A DNA stretch of 17,894 nucleotides from Porogramme epimiltina. Lineage: Eukaryota; Basidiomycota; Agaricomycetes; Polyporales; Polyporaceae. The stretch is from assembly GCA_900155495.1 (NCBI GenBank), contig FTLJ01000976.1:1-17894 (forward strand), read 5' to 3'. Positions within the stretch are counted from its first letter, which is position 1. The number at the start of each line of letters is the position of its first letter. The position numbers and the translations under genes were made by a program. The notes below the pieces were generated by a model. The model ran no database searches and was not told where the DNA came from. It was given only the letters and a program-made list of their open reading frames with translations. Shown here piece after piece: positions 1 to 9,875 of this stretch.

Positions 1-586
1 TCGCGCGCGCTCCGCCTCCTCGCGTTGCTAGTCGAGTCTGGCGCTGGGTACTCCCTCCTCTGGGTGCGCGCGCCCCGCTTCTGCGCCTCAGCCTCCCGTA
101 TTTGACGCGTTTTGCACCACCGCCGCCCACCAGCTCTCCATCGTCGCGACCGACCTGTACTCCGTTACTCTGTCCGACCCCTCTGCGGCGTCCGGCGCGT
201 ACCATTCCTTTACGGGCGTCTTCACTCGAGGCGCGATGGTGTACCTCATCGTGCGTCCCATCTTGTTCGCTCTGTGGAGGGGTTGCTGACGACACGCCGG
301 AAGCGGCGCACAGGCGGCGTATCCGATGGTCGTTATCATCCTCGTAAACATCCATCGCGCGCGCGGGGACGGCTGGGAAGGGACTTTGTCTGGCGTTCCT
401 CATGACGGCACCATGCAATTCGTAGACCCTGGGCGGGCTGACTTGGACGCTGCACGCGTTGCCCTTGCGAGTTCCGGGATTATGGGCCAGGGAGAGCCAG
501 GGACAGGTCCGAGCTTAGGCTTGCCAGAGGCGTGCGACAACGAAGGTGAGGGTGGAATGAACAAATGCGTGTGTACGACCTCCTAA
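1..586 (+). CDS. Copy A: 3' part of seven-TM receptor-like protein gene (5' end outside window)
   Basis: Three terminal exons are visible: 1-63, 134-250 and 314-586 (stop TAA 584-586), with introns 64-133 (GTGCGC..CAG) and 251-313 (GTGCGT..CAG). They match exons 6-8 of the complete copies C and F in boundaries and phase (both introns phase 0). Exon 6 gives the segment LLALLVESGAGYSLLW (sixth hydrophobic helix). Exon 7 gives a variable loop of 39 codons ending in RGAMVYLI. Exon 8 opens with AAYPMVVIILVNIHRARGDG (seventh helix and its basic border) and then a hydrophilic tail. No frame disruption is seen. The product is an integral membrane protein of a family common in Agaricomycetes; no function can be assigned from sequence. 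This is the first member of the tandem array, and its 5' half lies upstream of the window. Confidence 0.85.
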
Positions 587-2219
587 TGGTTGTCTCGGAT
601 ACAGAAATGGCGCCACACACACATGCACATGTGTCGCTTTGATATATACCGTCGAGGACACGCGATTGCGAGTCCAAAAGTAAATCATGCCATTCGAGCG
701 CTTATGGACTCAAGCACGCTTGCAAGATTTTAGGCTTGGGTACGAGCAGATGTAGCTTATAAGGCTCTTCAGCTTGGCGAAATGTAGTGGCGTCAAGAGC
801 ATTGGCTGAAGCGACATGTTCCGACTTTCGAGTCTCGAGTCTCGTTGCACTGCAATACGGACAGCAACTCGCGAATAGCCATAGATGCGGTGACTGTACT
901 CGCATTCACGCTAAATAAACCAGATAAAGGTCTCATTTCAAAGCTTGGGAGTCATTTGGGCCACCGGGACCCTGCCGGAAGATCTCATGGTCTTCCAAAA
1001 GGCGAGCGACTTTAGGCGCCGATGATGACGCAATGTTTGTTGAACCAGATAGGACCTTTCTGGTCCTGACGACGATAGCGTTCTGTGCATTGACGCAAAC
1101 CCTACTAGTTGTAAAAGGGCACAAAGTGCTCACGCGTGTACATTCATCGTGGTATGCACTCACACAGGTACGTTTCAGTTTCCTCTCTGGTTCTGAATTC
1201 AGCTGCTTATCAATATCTCCTCCACAGCACATACTCATGTTCCTGTATGTACCCTGGTACGGAGTACACGGCCCCTTCTCCCTCTACCCATCCAGAACTC
1301 TACCAGGTTCGATCTTGATCACCCAAACTTTAACAAACTTAGGGGCCACGCCACCCTGCCTGCCGCGCGATCCCTCCCGCCACGTTCCTTCCGAAAGCGC
1401 ATCTTATCGGTTGCCACCCAGCGCTTCGAACACGACATTCATTTGCACCCTCTCTTGACAATGCACATGCAACTCCCAGCTGCGACCATGCGCCGACCCG
1501 GGTACAGCCCGCGCGTTCGGCTCCCGTTCCAATTGGGACCCAAGTGGCGAGGTTGGATTCGCTAGAGCTGTGTGCACCTCACGCGCAACGGCTTAGGACG
1601 GAATGACCCGGGGGTGTCATACACTACGAGGTGAGACGTTTGGTTTTCAATTTCGTGTGCACGTCGAGCTTACGAGAGGCATTGCCCGACGATCAATGCG
1701 TGGCAGGGCCTGAGCGCTGTTACACCGGGTAGTTGCGCACTATGCCTATCATCGGACAAACGAAGTACCTTGGTCCTCGGAGTTCTCGGTACGTGGTGGC
1801 GCCACACGTGAGAAAATGGAAGCCCGCGATGCGCGTGTGCATAGTTGACGCACCCGTGCACTGCGTGGCTATTGACTTGCTATGATATGCCGCTCACGCA
1901 CTTGTGCCACAGATGCAGACGTTATTGCGACGTATCATGGAACCTTGTATCTCTATTGCAGAAGTCCTTGTTGTTCGGTTCCGTAGTGAGCCAGCATTAG
2001 AAAAGTGTGTTTATAAACTTCTGCTCATGATGTACCCCCCCCTCCCCCTCAGGCTACAGTGCACCGTCTGTTGCAGACGATACGGTTGCGAGCACATACA
2101 AGCACGCTGTTTCGTACTGCTATAATATGTAAGCACTCGTTGCTAGTTCCACCCACCACTGTTAGAGTTTTATTGACCCTACGATCAGATAGAAATACAC
2201 GCAACCTTTTCAATGAACA
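587..2219. other. Intergenic spacer between copies A and B
   Basis: No convincing gene. The open frames here (for example 1033-1458) lack recognisable domains and do not fit a spliced model. A short block at about 1430-1600 resembles one at 7672-7830 and is listed separately. A pyrimidine-rich run lies at 2033-2049, and an AT-rich TATAATAT stretch around 2120 lies about 100 bp before the start codon of copy B; either could belong to its promoter, but this is weak. Confidence 0.5.
1430..1600 (+). repeat. Diverged spacer block shared with 7672-7830
   Basis: Both blocks contain the string TTGACAATGCA (1455-1465 here, 7699-7709 in the other). They stay alignable for roughly 150 bp with gaps. In the same reading frame both can be read as H-S-...-P-[ST]-LDNA followed later by Q-x-ARL-x(3,4)-EL-x-A. 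The block here runs into a stop near 1600. It begins about 870 bp after the end of copy A; its partner begins about 920 bp after copy C. The likeliest reading is 3' flanking DNA duplicated with the gene, possibly with an old coding fragment inside. Confidence 0.4.
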
Positions 2220-2630
2220 ATGTCGGTCCAAGTACGAGGTCTAACCGACTACATCGTGACGAATCCGAGCGCAATGATACAAATTATGTCAATCGTCACG
2301 TCTGCTTTCTTCTTCGGTACGTCACATCATTGCAAGAGCTCTCGAAGTCACTGCACGGCCAACTAACATACATATGTCCAAGGGATCCTCACTGTCCTCG
2401 CTTTTGAAACCGTGTTTTTCCTGGTGTAGTGCACTCGCTTCTACTGGCGATATTGTGCAATTAATAACTTGACTCTACAGACACAATGGGCTCACGCGAA
2501 CTTCCACCAGAATCCAACTCCTTTCCATAGCAACTATCTATGCATCTACATGCATATTCTTTGCCGTTTCCGTCCCCTATTACGCCAACATCTACGCGTG
2601 GTATATCGCAGAAGCGCAAACCTCTTCCCT

Positions 2631-2671
2631 TATACCGTTCAGACTGCACAATAAATCATATTAATCCCACG
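2631..2671 (+). repeat. Left terminal inverted repeat of element 1
   Basis: 41 bp, matching the reverse complement of 3644-3684 at 38 positions. It ends with the first TTAATCCCACG motif, which then recurs inside the element. Confidence 0.9.
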
Positions 2672-2880
2672 CGCGGTTTTGATAATCCCAAGGAACATTT
2701 ACTATTCTAATCAAACACTATTGTCGTATATAATGGCCACGGTATTGTATTAATCCCACGTCAAACAGATATATGCCCCACGGATTGCAAACGTGGGGCA
2801 AATTCAATAATAGCCCCACGGACACACTTTAATCCCACGGACTCGCTTTAATCCCACGTCACTACATTATAATCCCACGG
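2661..2880 (+). repeat. Left subterminal motif cluster of element 1 (TTAATCCCACG and variants)
   Basis: TTAATCCCACG or close variants occur at about 2661, 2681 (degenerate), 2731 (variant), 2750, 2829, 2848 and 2869. GCCCCACGG variants lie at about 2774 and 2813, and an inverted copy at about 2791-2800. The inverted form, CGTGGGATTAA, clusters at the other end. Multiple subterminal motifs of this kind are typical transposase-binding sites in several DNA transposon groups; binding here is inferred. Confidence 0.8.
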
Positions 2881-2930
2881 CGCCGCACTACGGTGGCTCG
2901 ACTCACTATGGGCGCTGAGGTGCATCGAGG

Positions 2931-3309
2931 GAGGAGTACGAGGAGCACCAGAAGGAGCTCCTGAACCTCGGGGCCCACAACGACGCCCTAGAAGACTGGT
3001 ACCTGGGCGCCTTTCACGCCATCCGTGCACTCCACCCACGCTCCTCTACACCAGTGACCAGTGGTCACTGGAGCAGTACATGGAGTTCGCCAAGAGCGCC
3101 GAGACGCCCTCCCTGACGCTCGACCACCACCTCTACTGTTGTGCTACTGACAGCGATAGGGAGGTGCTGAATCTGGGGTGGCTGTGCAGGGAAGAGGACA
3201 GGCGGGAGGCACGGCGGGAGTTTGTCGAGGCATGGCGTTCGAGGACCACTGTGCGGGCTGGTTCTTCTGGACGTACAACTTAAAGGAGCAGGGGCGTAAC
3301 AAAGGCTAG
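2931..3309 (+). pseudogene. Captured fragment of a glycoside hydrolase family 5 (exo-1,3-beta-glucanase-like) gene
   Basis: In three successive frames the DNA reads as the C-terminal half of a fungal GH5 enzyme. 2931-3040 gives EEYEEHQKELLNLGAHND and then LEDWYLGAFHAIRALHP. After a frame change near 3044 it gives LYTSDQWSLEQYMEFAKSAE and then TLDHHLYCCATDSD. After a further shift near 3232 it gives AFEDHCAGWFFWTYNLKEQG, followed by TAG at 3307-3309. The DHHLY block and the GWFFWTY block are characteristic of this family (known from the family, recalled). Between them about 50-60 residues appear missing, so the copy has a deletion as well as two frameshifts. It lies entirely between the inverted repeats of element 1. 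The family call is fairly sure; the exact GH5 subfamily is not. Confidence 0.75.
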
Positions 3310-3603
3310 TTATTCTGCAACGCGCTCGAGGTGGAGTGCTCGACGACCCGTGTGTGCAGTACCCTGGGTAATCATAAGCGCTATCTCATAGGTAGGGTGA
3401 AGGCAGATTGTGAAGCGTATTGAAGCGGTGAAGCGGAGTGGCCTCGGTCTCGGTCGTAAACGGGCCCGGAGAAAGCCGGAAGATAGCTCACGTGACTATG
3501 ACTCAGTCTATTTACGCAGCCTCGGAGACCTCCGAAGATAAGCGCTTGATTAGATTGGCGCCTACTTGCCCTAGAGCGCTCGGCTTACAGCCGGATTACA
3601 TCA

Positions 3604-3653
3604 AACGTGGGATTAAACTGCAAACGTGGGATTAAAACGCGTACGTGGGATTA
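3604..3653 (-). repeat. Right subterminal motif cluster of element 1 (inverted copies)
   Basis: Three copies of ACGTGGGATTAA at about 3605, 3624 and 3642, the reverse complement of the left-end motif, spaced 18-19 bp. The motif density is lower than on the left side. Confidence 0.85.
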
Positions 3654-3684
3654 ATGTGATTTATTGTGCAATCTGAACGGCATA
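3644..3684 (-). repeat. Right terminal inverted repeat of element 1
   Basis: Reverse complement of 2631-2671 with three transition differences. It is followed directly by the second TTCCCT (3685-3690) and then by the resumed host exon. Confidence 0.9.
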
Positions 3685-4829
3685 TTCCCTCACCCCCTTC
3701 CCCATCACCAACTGGGGATACAACGTGCAGAGAGCGCAGTCGTTGATCCAGGCGTCTACGTTAACGATAAATGTACGCATTAACCAATGGGTCCGTGATT
3801 GTGTGCTTATATCGTAACTCGGTGATCCCGCAGATTTTTGTCGGAGATGCGATCGTCTGGTGGAGAGCTTGTGCAGTCTGGCCGGGAAATAATTGCGTAT
3901 GGGCTGCCTGTGTCGCGATCCTAGCCGCGACCCTTGGTGAGTTACATGCGAGAGTTCTATGTACCCTATACTCTTTAATAAATCACATGCAGCTGCGTGC
4001 AGCGCCGTCACCTATAAATCGGGGATTCCGGGGGTAGGATTCATATTCGACGAGGGAACACTGCTTTACACGACAAACGGCTTAGACACGGCGTGCGTGG
4101 TCCTTTCCTTCGCGAGCAACGCGATGGCCACGTCTCTCATAGGCTACAAAGCATGGTACGCCCGTGCCCCCACCCGCATTTCTCATGTTCCCCTCACGGG
4201 ATGCATAGGGCACACCGCAGGCTCCTTGGGGAGACTTTGTCTCACACCGCCAGCGCCTCGCGCGCGCTCCGTCTCCTTTCGCTACTCGTCGAGTCCGGCG
4301 CAGGATACTCCTTCCTCTGGGTACGTCACCCCGGACACCGCACAACCATGCTCTGACCCGTGGAGTTCTCTTCCCACCATGCCCGCATGCCAGCTTGTTA
4401 TCGTTGTATGCAACCTCTACTTCCTCCTGCCCTCCGCTGCTGTCCCGGGTGCTTTTCACATTCTCCGGGGCGTCTTCGTCTGCGGCGTTATGGTGTACCT
4501 CATCGTGCGTCCGCGCTGCTCATATGATATGATACGTCGATGGTAACTAACCAGGGGCGGGGACGCAGGCGGCATATCCGATGCTTGTCATCGTCCTTGT
4601 GAACCTCGACCGCAGGCGGGGCGACGATTGGGAGGGGTGGCTGTCTGGCGTTACGCAGGACGCTTCTGTGCAATTTGCAACCACAGGGAATAGCGGCGTG
4701 ACTACGACACATATCGAGCTCTCCAGTCCTTGCGTTTCAGACTCGGAAGACCAGGGTGCCAGAGAGAGTTCGAGCTCGATCATGAGTCCGGGCCCGGGTT
4801 TGCTAGCAGAGTGTGATCGCCGTACGTAA

Positions 4830-5155
4830 TGACGAACGCGCGGCATCTGCACAACTCTTACTTCGAGTCTTCGAGGAATGGGGGAACCTGGTGTACCAGT
4901 GAGCTGAGGCTGCGCGAAAGCGAACGTAGCGCGCGCATCTGAGGAGACGATGCTGTCACCCACCTAGTGCCACATCATTTTGATACATTATGGGATATGT
5001 GACTCCCGGGAACTTGCTGTTCGCTTGCGTAATGACAGGGTGTGAGCTGAGAACCCCACGAGGGGTCTCCCATCATTAAACCGTGTTGTAGCGCACTGAG
5101 CGGCGCAGGTGATGCCATGGGCACACGTGCACGATCTCGCAGTACCATACGTGCG
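4830..5155. other. Intergenic spacer between copies B and C
   Basis: Only about 400 bp separate the stop of copy B from the start of copy C, so this stretch must hold both the 3' end of B and the promoter of C. No gene is seen here. Confidence 0.6.
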
Positions 5156-5162
5156 TATATAG
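5156..5162 (+). promoter_or_regulatory. TATA-like box of copy C
   Basis: TATATAG lies 68-74 bp upstream of the copy C start codon, a plausible core promoter distance for a basidiomycete gene. No matching box at the same distance is obvious in the other copies, so confidence is moderate. Confidence 0.45.
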
Positions 5163-5229
5163 GCTTAGCTGTCAGTGACTGATCACACGTCCCGTACCTT
5201 AAACAGAGACACCCGTACCTCTTTGGACA

Positions 5230-6779
5230 ATGATAAATCTATCCAGAGGGGTGTCGGACTACATTGTCACAGATCCGGACACAATGATACAAATCAGCAT
5301 AACCATTGCGTCTTCTTTCTTTTTCGGTATGTCATATATCATATACGACTTTTCATGCCATTCCAAGCTAACCAACATCTTTACACTAAAGGCGTACTCA
5401 CCATGCTTGCATTTTCAACCATATACCTTTTGTCGTACTGTACTTTCTCTACTTCATGTAGCACAATTAATAACGGCCCTCTGTTTAACAGATACAAAGG
5501 GTTCTCTCGTACTTCAACTTGGATCCAACTCCTCTCCATAGCGACTCTCTATACAGCCACATGCATATACTTCGCCATTTCCATCACCTATTATGTCAAC
5601 GTCTACGCATGGTATATTGCGAACACACAAAGCTCCCTGCACGTGCCACTTCTGACCACCAACTGGGGGGGAAGCGTACAGAGAGCGCAGTCGTTGATCT
5701 TCACGGCTACATTAACAACAAATGTCGGTGCAGACAGACGGCTGCGAGTCCTTTCACTCACATTCTCACATTACAACTCCAATGCTTCTCTAGATACTGG
5801 TCGGTGATGCTATCGTCTGGTGGCGAGCTTGCGCAGTCTGGCCGGGAAACTCCTACGTACGCGCCAGCTGTGCGGCGATCCTAACTGCAACCCTCGGTAA
5901 GCTACTTGATCAATCCTCTCTATCCACTATTTAATTGAGCCCTCATGTATCATGTGCAAGCTGCAGGCAGTGTCGTAACATACCAGTCTGGAATTGAAGA
6001 CATAGGGTTTATACTCAACAGAGGAGCACTCTTGTATACAACGGATGGATTTGGGACGGCGTGCCTGATTCTCTCCTTTGCGAGTAATGTGACGGCCACA
6101 TCCCTCGTAGGGTACAAAGCGTGGTATGACCGCTTTTTGTAGTGCTCACCCTGTGCTCAAGCCGAACATAGGGCCCACCGCAGGTTCCTCAAGGTGACTT
6201 TATCACGTTTCGCCCACACCTCGCGCGCGCTCCGCCTCCTCGCACTTCTCATTGAATCTGGCGCCGGGTACTCTCTCCTCTGGGTGCGTCGTTAATTCGC
6301 ACTCCTAACCCATTCTTCTCCTCACGCCACGTCTGCCTTCCAGCTCGCCATTGTCACAGGCTCTCTCTACGGTAAGCTCACGCCACACGCACTCTCGACA
6401 CGCAACGGGTTCCATTCCGCGGGAGCCGTCTTCAACGGCGGCATGATGATATACCTCATTGTGGGTCTATGAAGCGTGCGTGCCCTGCTGCCGTGGTGCT
6501 GAAGATATTACCCCCCAGGCTGCGTACCCAATGCTCGTTGTTATTCTCGTAAACGTCCACCGCGTGCGCGGGGACGGCTGGGAGGACCGTCTGTCAATGG
6601 CTCCTCACAACACATCTGTGCATTTTGCGGTGCCCGAGGACAGAGGCACAGCGGCAGTGCACGTCTCGCTTGCTTTCCTTGGCGCCGTTGACCAGGGACA
6701 GAGCAGGGCAAACGAGGACGACCGTGAGGGCTCACTCGAGGATCCGGAGAGCGCTGATTGCGTGACACCATCAACATAG
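5230..6779 (+). CDS. Copy C: intact seven-TM receptor-like membrane protein, 373 aa
   Basis: Exons: 5230-5326, 5392-5434, 5492-5723, 5794-5896, 5967-6123, 6172-6283, 6344-6460, 6519-6779; stop TAG 6777-6779. Intron phases are 1,2,0,1,2,0,0, as in all sister copies, and the first intron has a CTAAC branch site. Hydrophobic helices fall near residues 23-46, 58-82, 114-134 (containing GDAIVWWRACAVWPGN at 128-143), 145-163, 190-208 (ending in GYKAW), 231-252 and 274-300, followed by a 70-residue hydrophilic tail. There is no cleavable signal peptide; the short N-terminus contains DYIVTDPDTM. The family is widespread in Agaricomycetes and has no established function; a receptor role is only suggested by topology. 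Intron 3 has the weak donor GTCGGT where sisters have GTGGGT or GTACGC; reading through it meets a stop, so splicing is required. Neighbours on both sides are broken copies. Confidence 0.88.
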
Positions 6780-6969
6780 GGGACCCCGGTGTGTCTTGCC
6801 ACTGGAGGCCGAGCGTGGCAGCGAGGAACCGAAGGTGCTCGGAGTCGGAAGTTTTCCGGTGTGATGACCGCCACGGCGCCGACGCGCACGCAAGGAAGCA
6901 TGGATGGTGGCGTATCTTCCACTCTCTGTGCGCCTACGCGCGCGGGGTCCGGAGACACTGCCAGCGTGA

Positions 6970-6977
6970 TGACGTCA
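6970..6977. promoter_or_regulatory. TGACGTCA palindrome (CRE/ATF-type site)
   Basis: Perfect 8-bp palindrome, the classical target of CREB/ATF-type bZIP factors. It lies about 190 bp after the stop of copy C. Two further perfect copies occur at 11843 and 12120. Confidence 0.35.
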
Positions 6978-7671
6978 TGCAGATTAGATAAGTGTGCATG
7001 TATTATACTATATCGGGTATTAGGCGTCCACGTCACATGCATTGGCAGACGACCGAAACTCGACTTCGTCAAATTTGAAGCTATCGCAACTCCCTCTAGA
7101 GGGTTTTCTACTACTCCCATTCCACGTCTTTTATCTATAGAGCTAATGCTTTTGCCAAAAATTTAGGTACTTATTTCGTTTTGGTACAAGTAGCGGTCTC
7201 TAAGCGAACTGCGCTACAAATTAGGCGTTGGAGCCTTTTGATCTCGCTTTGGTGTATTCTCCTTACTTCCAAGGCCCACGAACATAGTACAATACGTCCC
7301 TACCTCTGAGACAAACACACAGCATGCTTCCCCCCTTAACTTTCACATCCGTGGGTATGTTCCAGTCTCCTGTCCAAGTCTTACACTGCCAGATGTCAGG
7401 TTCACATTCAGTGCCGGACATCACAACTCATCCGAAATAGCACATCGAAATTACACACTACCGCTCACACAATGTCAGCTTACAAACACGCCGGTACGAA
7501 GAGTGAATGCGAACCTCGCCATGCCTTCCTTCAGCGACCTTCCTACCTTACCCTGCAAATAGTAGCCCGTTCACAGCACGATCACCGCGGCCTCCATGTA
7601 CACCGGACAGCTATCCCTCTTGCCTGGACGAGCGCATATCCTTTGTTCTATGTCAATGCACCCATATTATC

Positions 7672-7830
7672 TCCCTCCACTCGCCCATTCGCCCACCCTT
7701 GACAATGCATTTATGAAGCTTCAGCTCATGACGGCGTCAACCCAGGCATGGGTCGCTTCGCCTTCGATTCTGATCGTAGCTGAGAAGCAGACGGCAAGAT
7801 TGAAGCTATCAATAGAGCTGCACGCAATGG
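7672..7830 (+). repeat. Diverged spacer block shared with 1430-1600
   Basis: Partner of the block at 1430-1600: it shares TTGACAATGCA, a following CAGCT-containing stretch and a later AGAGCTG..CACGC..AA.GG stretch. Here the shared frame stays open further, from LAHSPTLDNA past QTARLKLSIELHAMVQSG, up to a GTGAGC that could be a splice donor at 7866. Confidence 0.4.
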
Positions 7831-9570
7831 TACAGAGCGGGCTGAGTCGAGGGCAGCTGTATGAGGTGAGCGGCTTATCTCGGCCAACATCTATCCCTCT
7901 GATTTTGTGTCCTCTTCCTGGGGCTAGACACGCAGCACGAGGAGCGATGGTGAGACAATGCCTCGCGAGCCCGACGATCCGTGCTCGCACCAGAAGCACG
8001 TTAACCTTCAAGGTGTACGCGGCCTCGCACGCAGCAAGACGTCGATAGTGCGTTGTTCTCAGTGTGTTTCGTTGAGTTTTTGCGTGTTCGCGCGTCTAGT
8101 TTACGGAGAGCGTGGCTAGGGGGTTGATCTGAATGTAATGGCTGGCTTTTGCGCCGGGTAGCTCCACCCCCCGGGCCATGCACAGAATAACAGGGAATAC
8201 CTCTCCCAGACTTGAGTGCAACCAGATGGAACCGGACCCATATCACTCCGGCGCTAGCATAGTTCACCCTCTCGGTTCTCGGTGTATGGCGGTGCAGAAG
8301 CCGCATCCAGCTGCCACAAATGGAGGCTGCACTATGACGTATAATGGAACTCGTATCTGTGCTGTGTAAGGTGTTTTTATTGATCATCTCCATAGTGTGC
8401 AGGTATTGAGAGTACTTAATAAACCTCCACCCACTATGAACCCTAGGATCCAGTGCATCGGAAGGGGCAGGCAATACAAACTCTCCCCTCTCACGTAGGC
8501 ACATAGGATAGACTAAGTGAGTACTCATGACCACTCTAGGGTTTTAATTTTGCCTTCTCACCGACCCTATGTTAATGTAGAAGTACTCGCAACTTTTTAG
8601 ACAATGACCATCCAAGTCAGAGGCGTAACGGGGTACACCGCGACAAATCCAAGCGCGATGACGCAGATTATGTCAACTGTCGCGTCTGCTTTCTTCTTTG
8701 GTATCCCACATCATTCCATGGGCCTGTCTAAGTGACTTTACGGCAAGCTAACATTTATGTGTTCAAGGTATTCTCACTGTCCTCGCTCTCGCAACGGTGT
8801 TTTTCCTGGTGTAGTGCATTCGCGTATACTCACCATACCACACAATCAATAATAACCCACAACTCCACAGACACAATGGGCTCTCCCGTACCTCGACCCG
8901 AATCCAGCTGCTCTCTATCGCCATTCTTTATGCATCCACATGCTTGTTTTTCATCATCTCCACTCCCCATTTTGCCAACACCTATGCATGGTATATCGAG
9001 AACACAGAAATCTCCCCCCTTCCTCTTATCCTCGCCACCAACTGGGGTGAAAACGTACAGAGAGCACAGTCATTGATTCTGACGGCTACGCTAACGATCA
9101 ATGTGGGTAGAAACCAACGGATTCGAGACCGTTCAATCACGTTGTAACTCTGTGAGCACACAGATATTTGTCGGAGACGCGATCGTCTGGTGGAGGGCTT
9201 GCGCGGTCTGGCCGGGCAACTCCTACGTACGCACCTGTTGCGCTGTGATTCTTACAGCAACCCTGGGTGAGTGACGCATACAACCTCTCGTAAGTTTTAC
9301 CCACACCCTCACGGATTTCGTTTAGGTGTGGGCAGCGTCGTTACATATCGGTCGGGGATCCCTGACGTCGGATTCGTGCTCAACCAGGGAACACAGTTGT
9401 ATACGACAGACGGCGTGGGAACAGCGTGCCTGTGTCTCTCGTTTGCGAGTAATGTGACAGCCACATCCCTCATAGGGTACAAAGCATGGTGCGCTCGCAC
9501 TCCCGACAACGCTTTCTGCTTGCAGTCTTCACTCCATATATAGGGCCCACCGCAAGTTCCTCAAGGTCGT

Positions 9571-9594
9571 GTGGCTCGTATTGTGGGTAATAAA
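9571..9594 (+). repeat. Left terminal inverted repeat of element 2
   Basis: 24 bp, 19 matches with the reverse complement of 10391-10414. Confidence 0.7.
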
Positions 9595-9748
9595 TAGAGA
9601 TCCACAGGAAACAGGAGGTTGGAGGAGAATCAACAAGCTGGCATGTCGGTGTTGCGGTCCTCCCTTACATATATCACATTACAAGTATATTGTGGAAGTT
9701 GCGAGCTCCAAGAAGTGGGGAAACTCATCAGCGGGGAAGTCAAACAAA

Positions 9749-9875
9749 TCGCAAGTCAGAAAACTCGCAAGTGGAGAAAACTCGCAAGTGGAGAAAACTC
9801 GCAAGTGGAGAAAACTCGCAAGTGGAGAAAACTCGCAAGTGGAGAAAACTCGCAAGTGGGAAAGTCGCAAGTTGA
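9749..9875 (+). repeat. 17-bp tandem array, left side of element 2
   Basis: Six near-identical units of CTCGCAAGTGGAGAAAA start at 9764, 9781, 9798, 9815, 9832 and 9849, with degenerate half-units before and after (CGCAAGTCAG at about 9750, TCGCAAGTTG at about 9865). There are no spacers between units, so it is a minisatellite and not a CRISPR array. As 17 is not a multiple of three, all three frames are used across successive units. Confidence 0.92.

Larger units (their letters stand above)
2631..3684. mobile_element. Element 1: non-autonomous TIR transposon carrying a gene fragment (1054 bp)
   Basis: The ends form inverted repeats 2631-2671 and 3644-3684: 41 bp with 3 mismatches, all transitions, starting TATRCCGTTCAGA. 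It is flanked by perfect direct repeats TTCCCT (2625-2630 and 3685-3690), taken as a 6-bp target site duplication. It sits in exon 3 of copy B, and removing it plus one TTCCCT restores frame and exon length. No transposase is visible. The interior carries a broken glycoside hydrolase fragment, so the element resembles Pack-type or transduplicating elements. A 6-bp duplication is uncommon among eukaryotic cut-and-paste families; from memory IS3EU-type elements make 6-bp duplications and have TA-starting ends, but this assignment is tentative. Confidence 0.9.
2220..4829 (+). pseudogene. Copy B: seven-TM receptor-like gene interrupted by a transposable element in exon 3
   Basis: Exons: 2220-2316, 2383-2425, 2481-2630 plus 3691-3772 (one exon split by element 1), 3834-3936, 3993-4155, 4209-4320, 4394-4504, 4569-4829. 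The start ATG at 2220 aligns with those of copies C and D; a nearby ATG at 2213 is in another frame. Apart from the insertion there is no stop or frameshift. Without the element and one TTCCCT duplication, exon 3 is 232 nt, exactly as in copies C and D, and the ancestral product would be 373 aa. Landmarks are DYIVTNPSAM near the N-terminus, GDAIVWWRACAVWPGN in helix 3, and TSLIGYKAW ending helix 5. As it stands, translation enters the element and stops about ten codons later (about 107 aa). The donor next to the insertion is not usable, so splicing the element out is unlikely. The disruption looks recent because the rest of the gene is undecayed. Confidence 0.85.
6780..8603. other. Intergenic spacer between copies C and D
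   Basis: No convincing gene in about 1.8 kb. Open frames at 7596-8048 (+) and 8001-8534 (-) have no domain, no hydrophobic pattern and no spliced partner. The spacer contains a TGACGTCA palindrome at 6970-6977 and a block at 7672-7830 that resembles 1430-1600. Confidence 0.5.

Noticed and set aside
1033..1458. Open frame of 141 codons with a hydrophobic start
   Set aside because: The start resembles a membrane segment but does not match any exon of the family, and the rest is low-information; kept as spacer.
4082..4459. Minus-strand open frame of 125 codons
   Set aside because: It is the antisense shadow of exons 5-7 of copy B.
8001..8534. Minus-strand open frame of 177 codons
   Set aside because: No recognisable motif or hydrophobic pattern, mixed composition, no spliced continuation.
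9749..9875. Possible CRISPR-like array
   Set aside because: Units are directly adjacent without unique spacers and the genome is eukaryotic.
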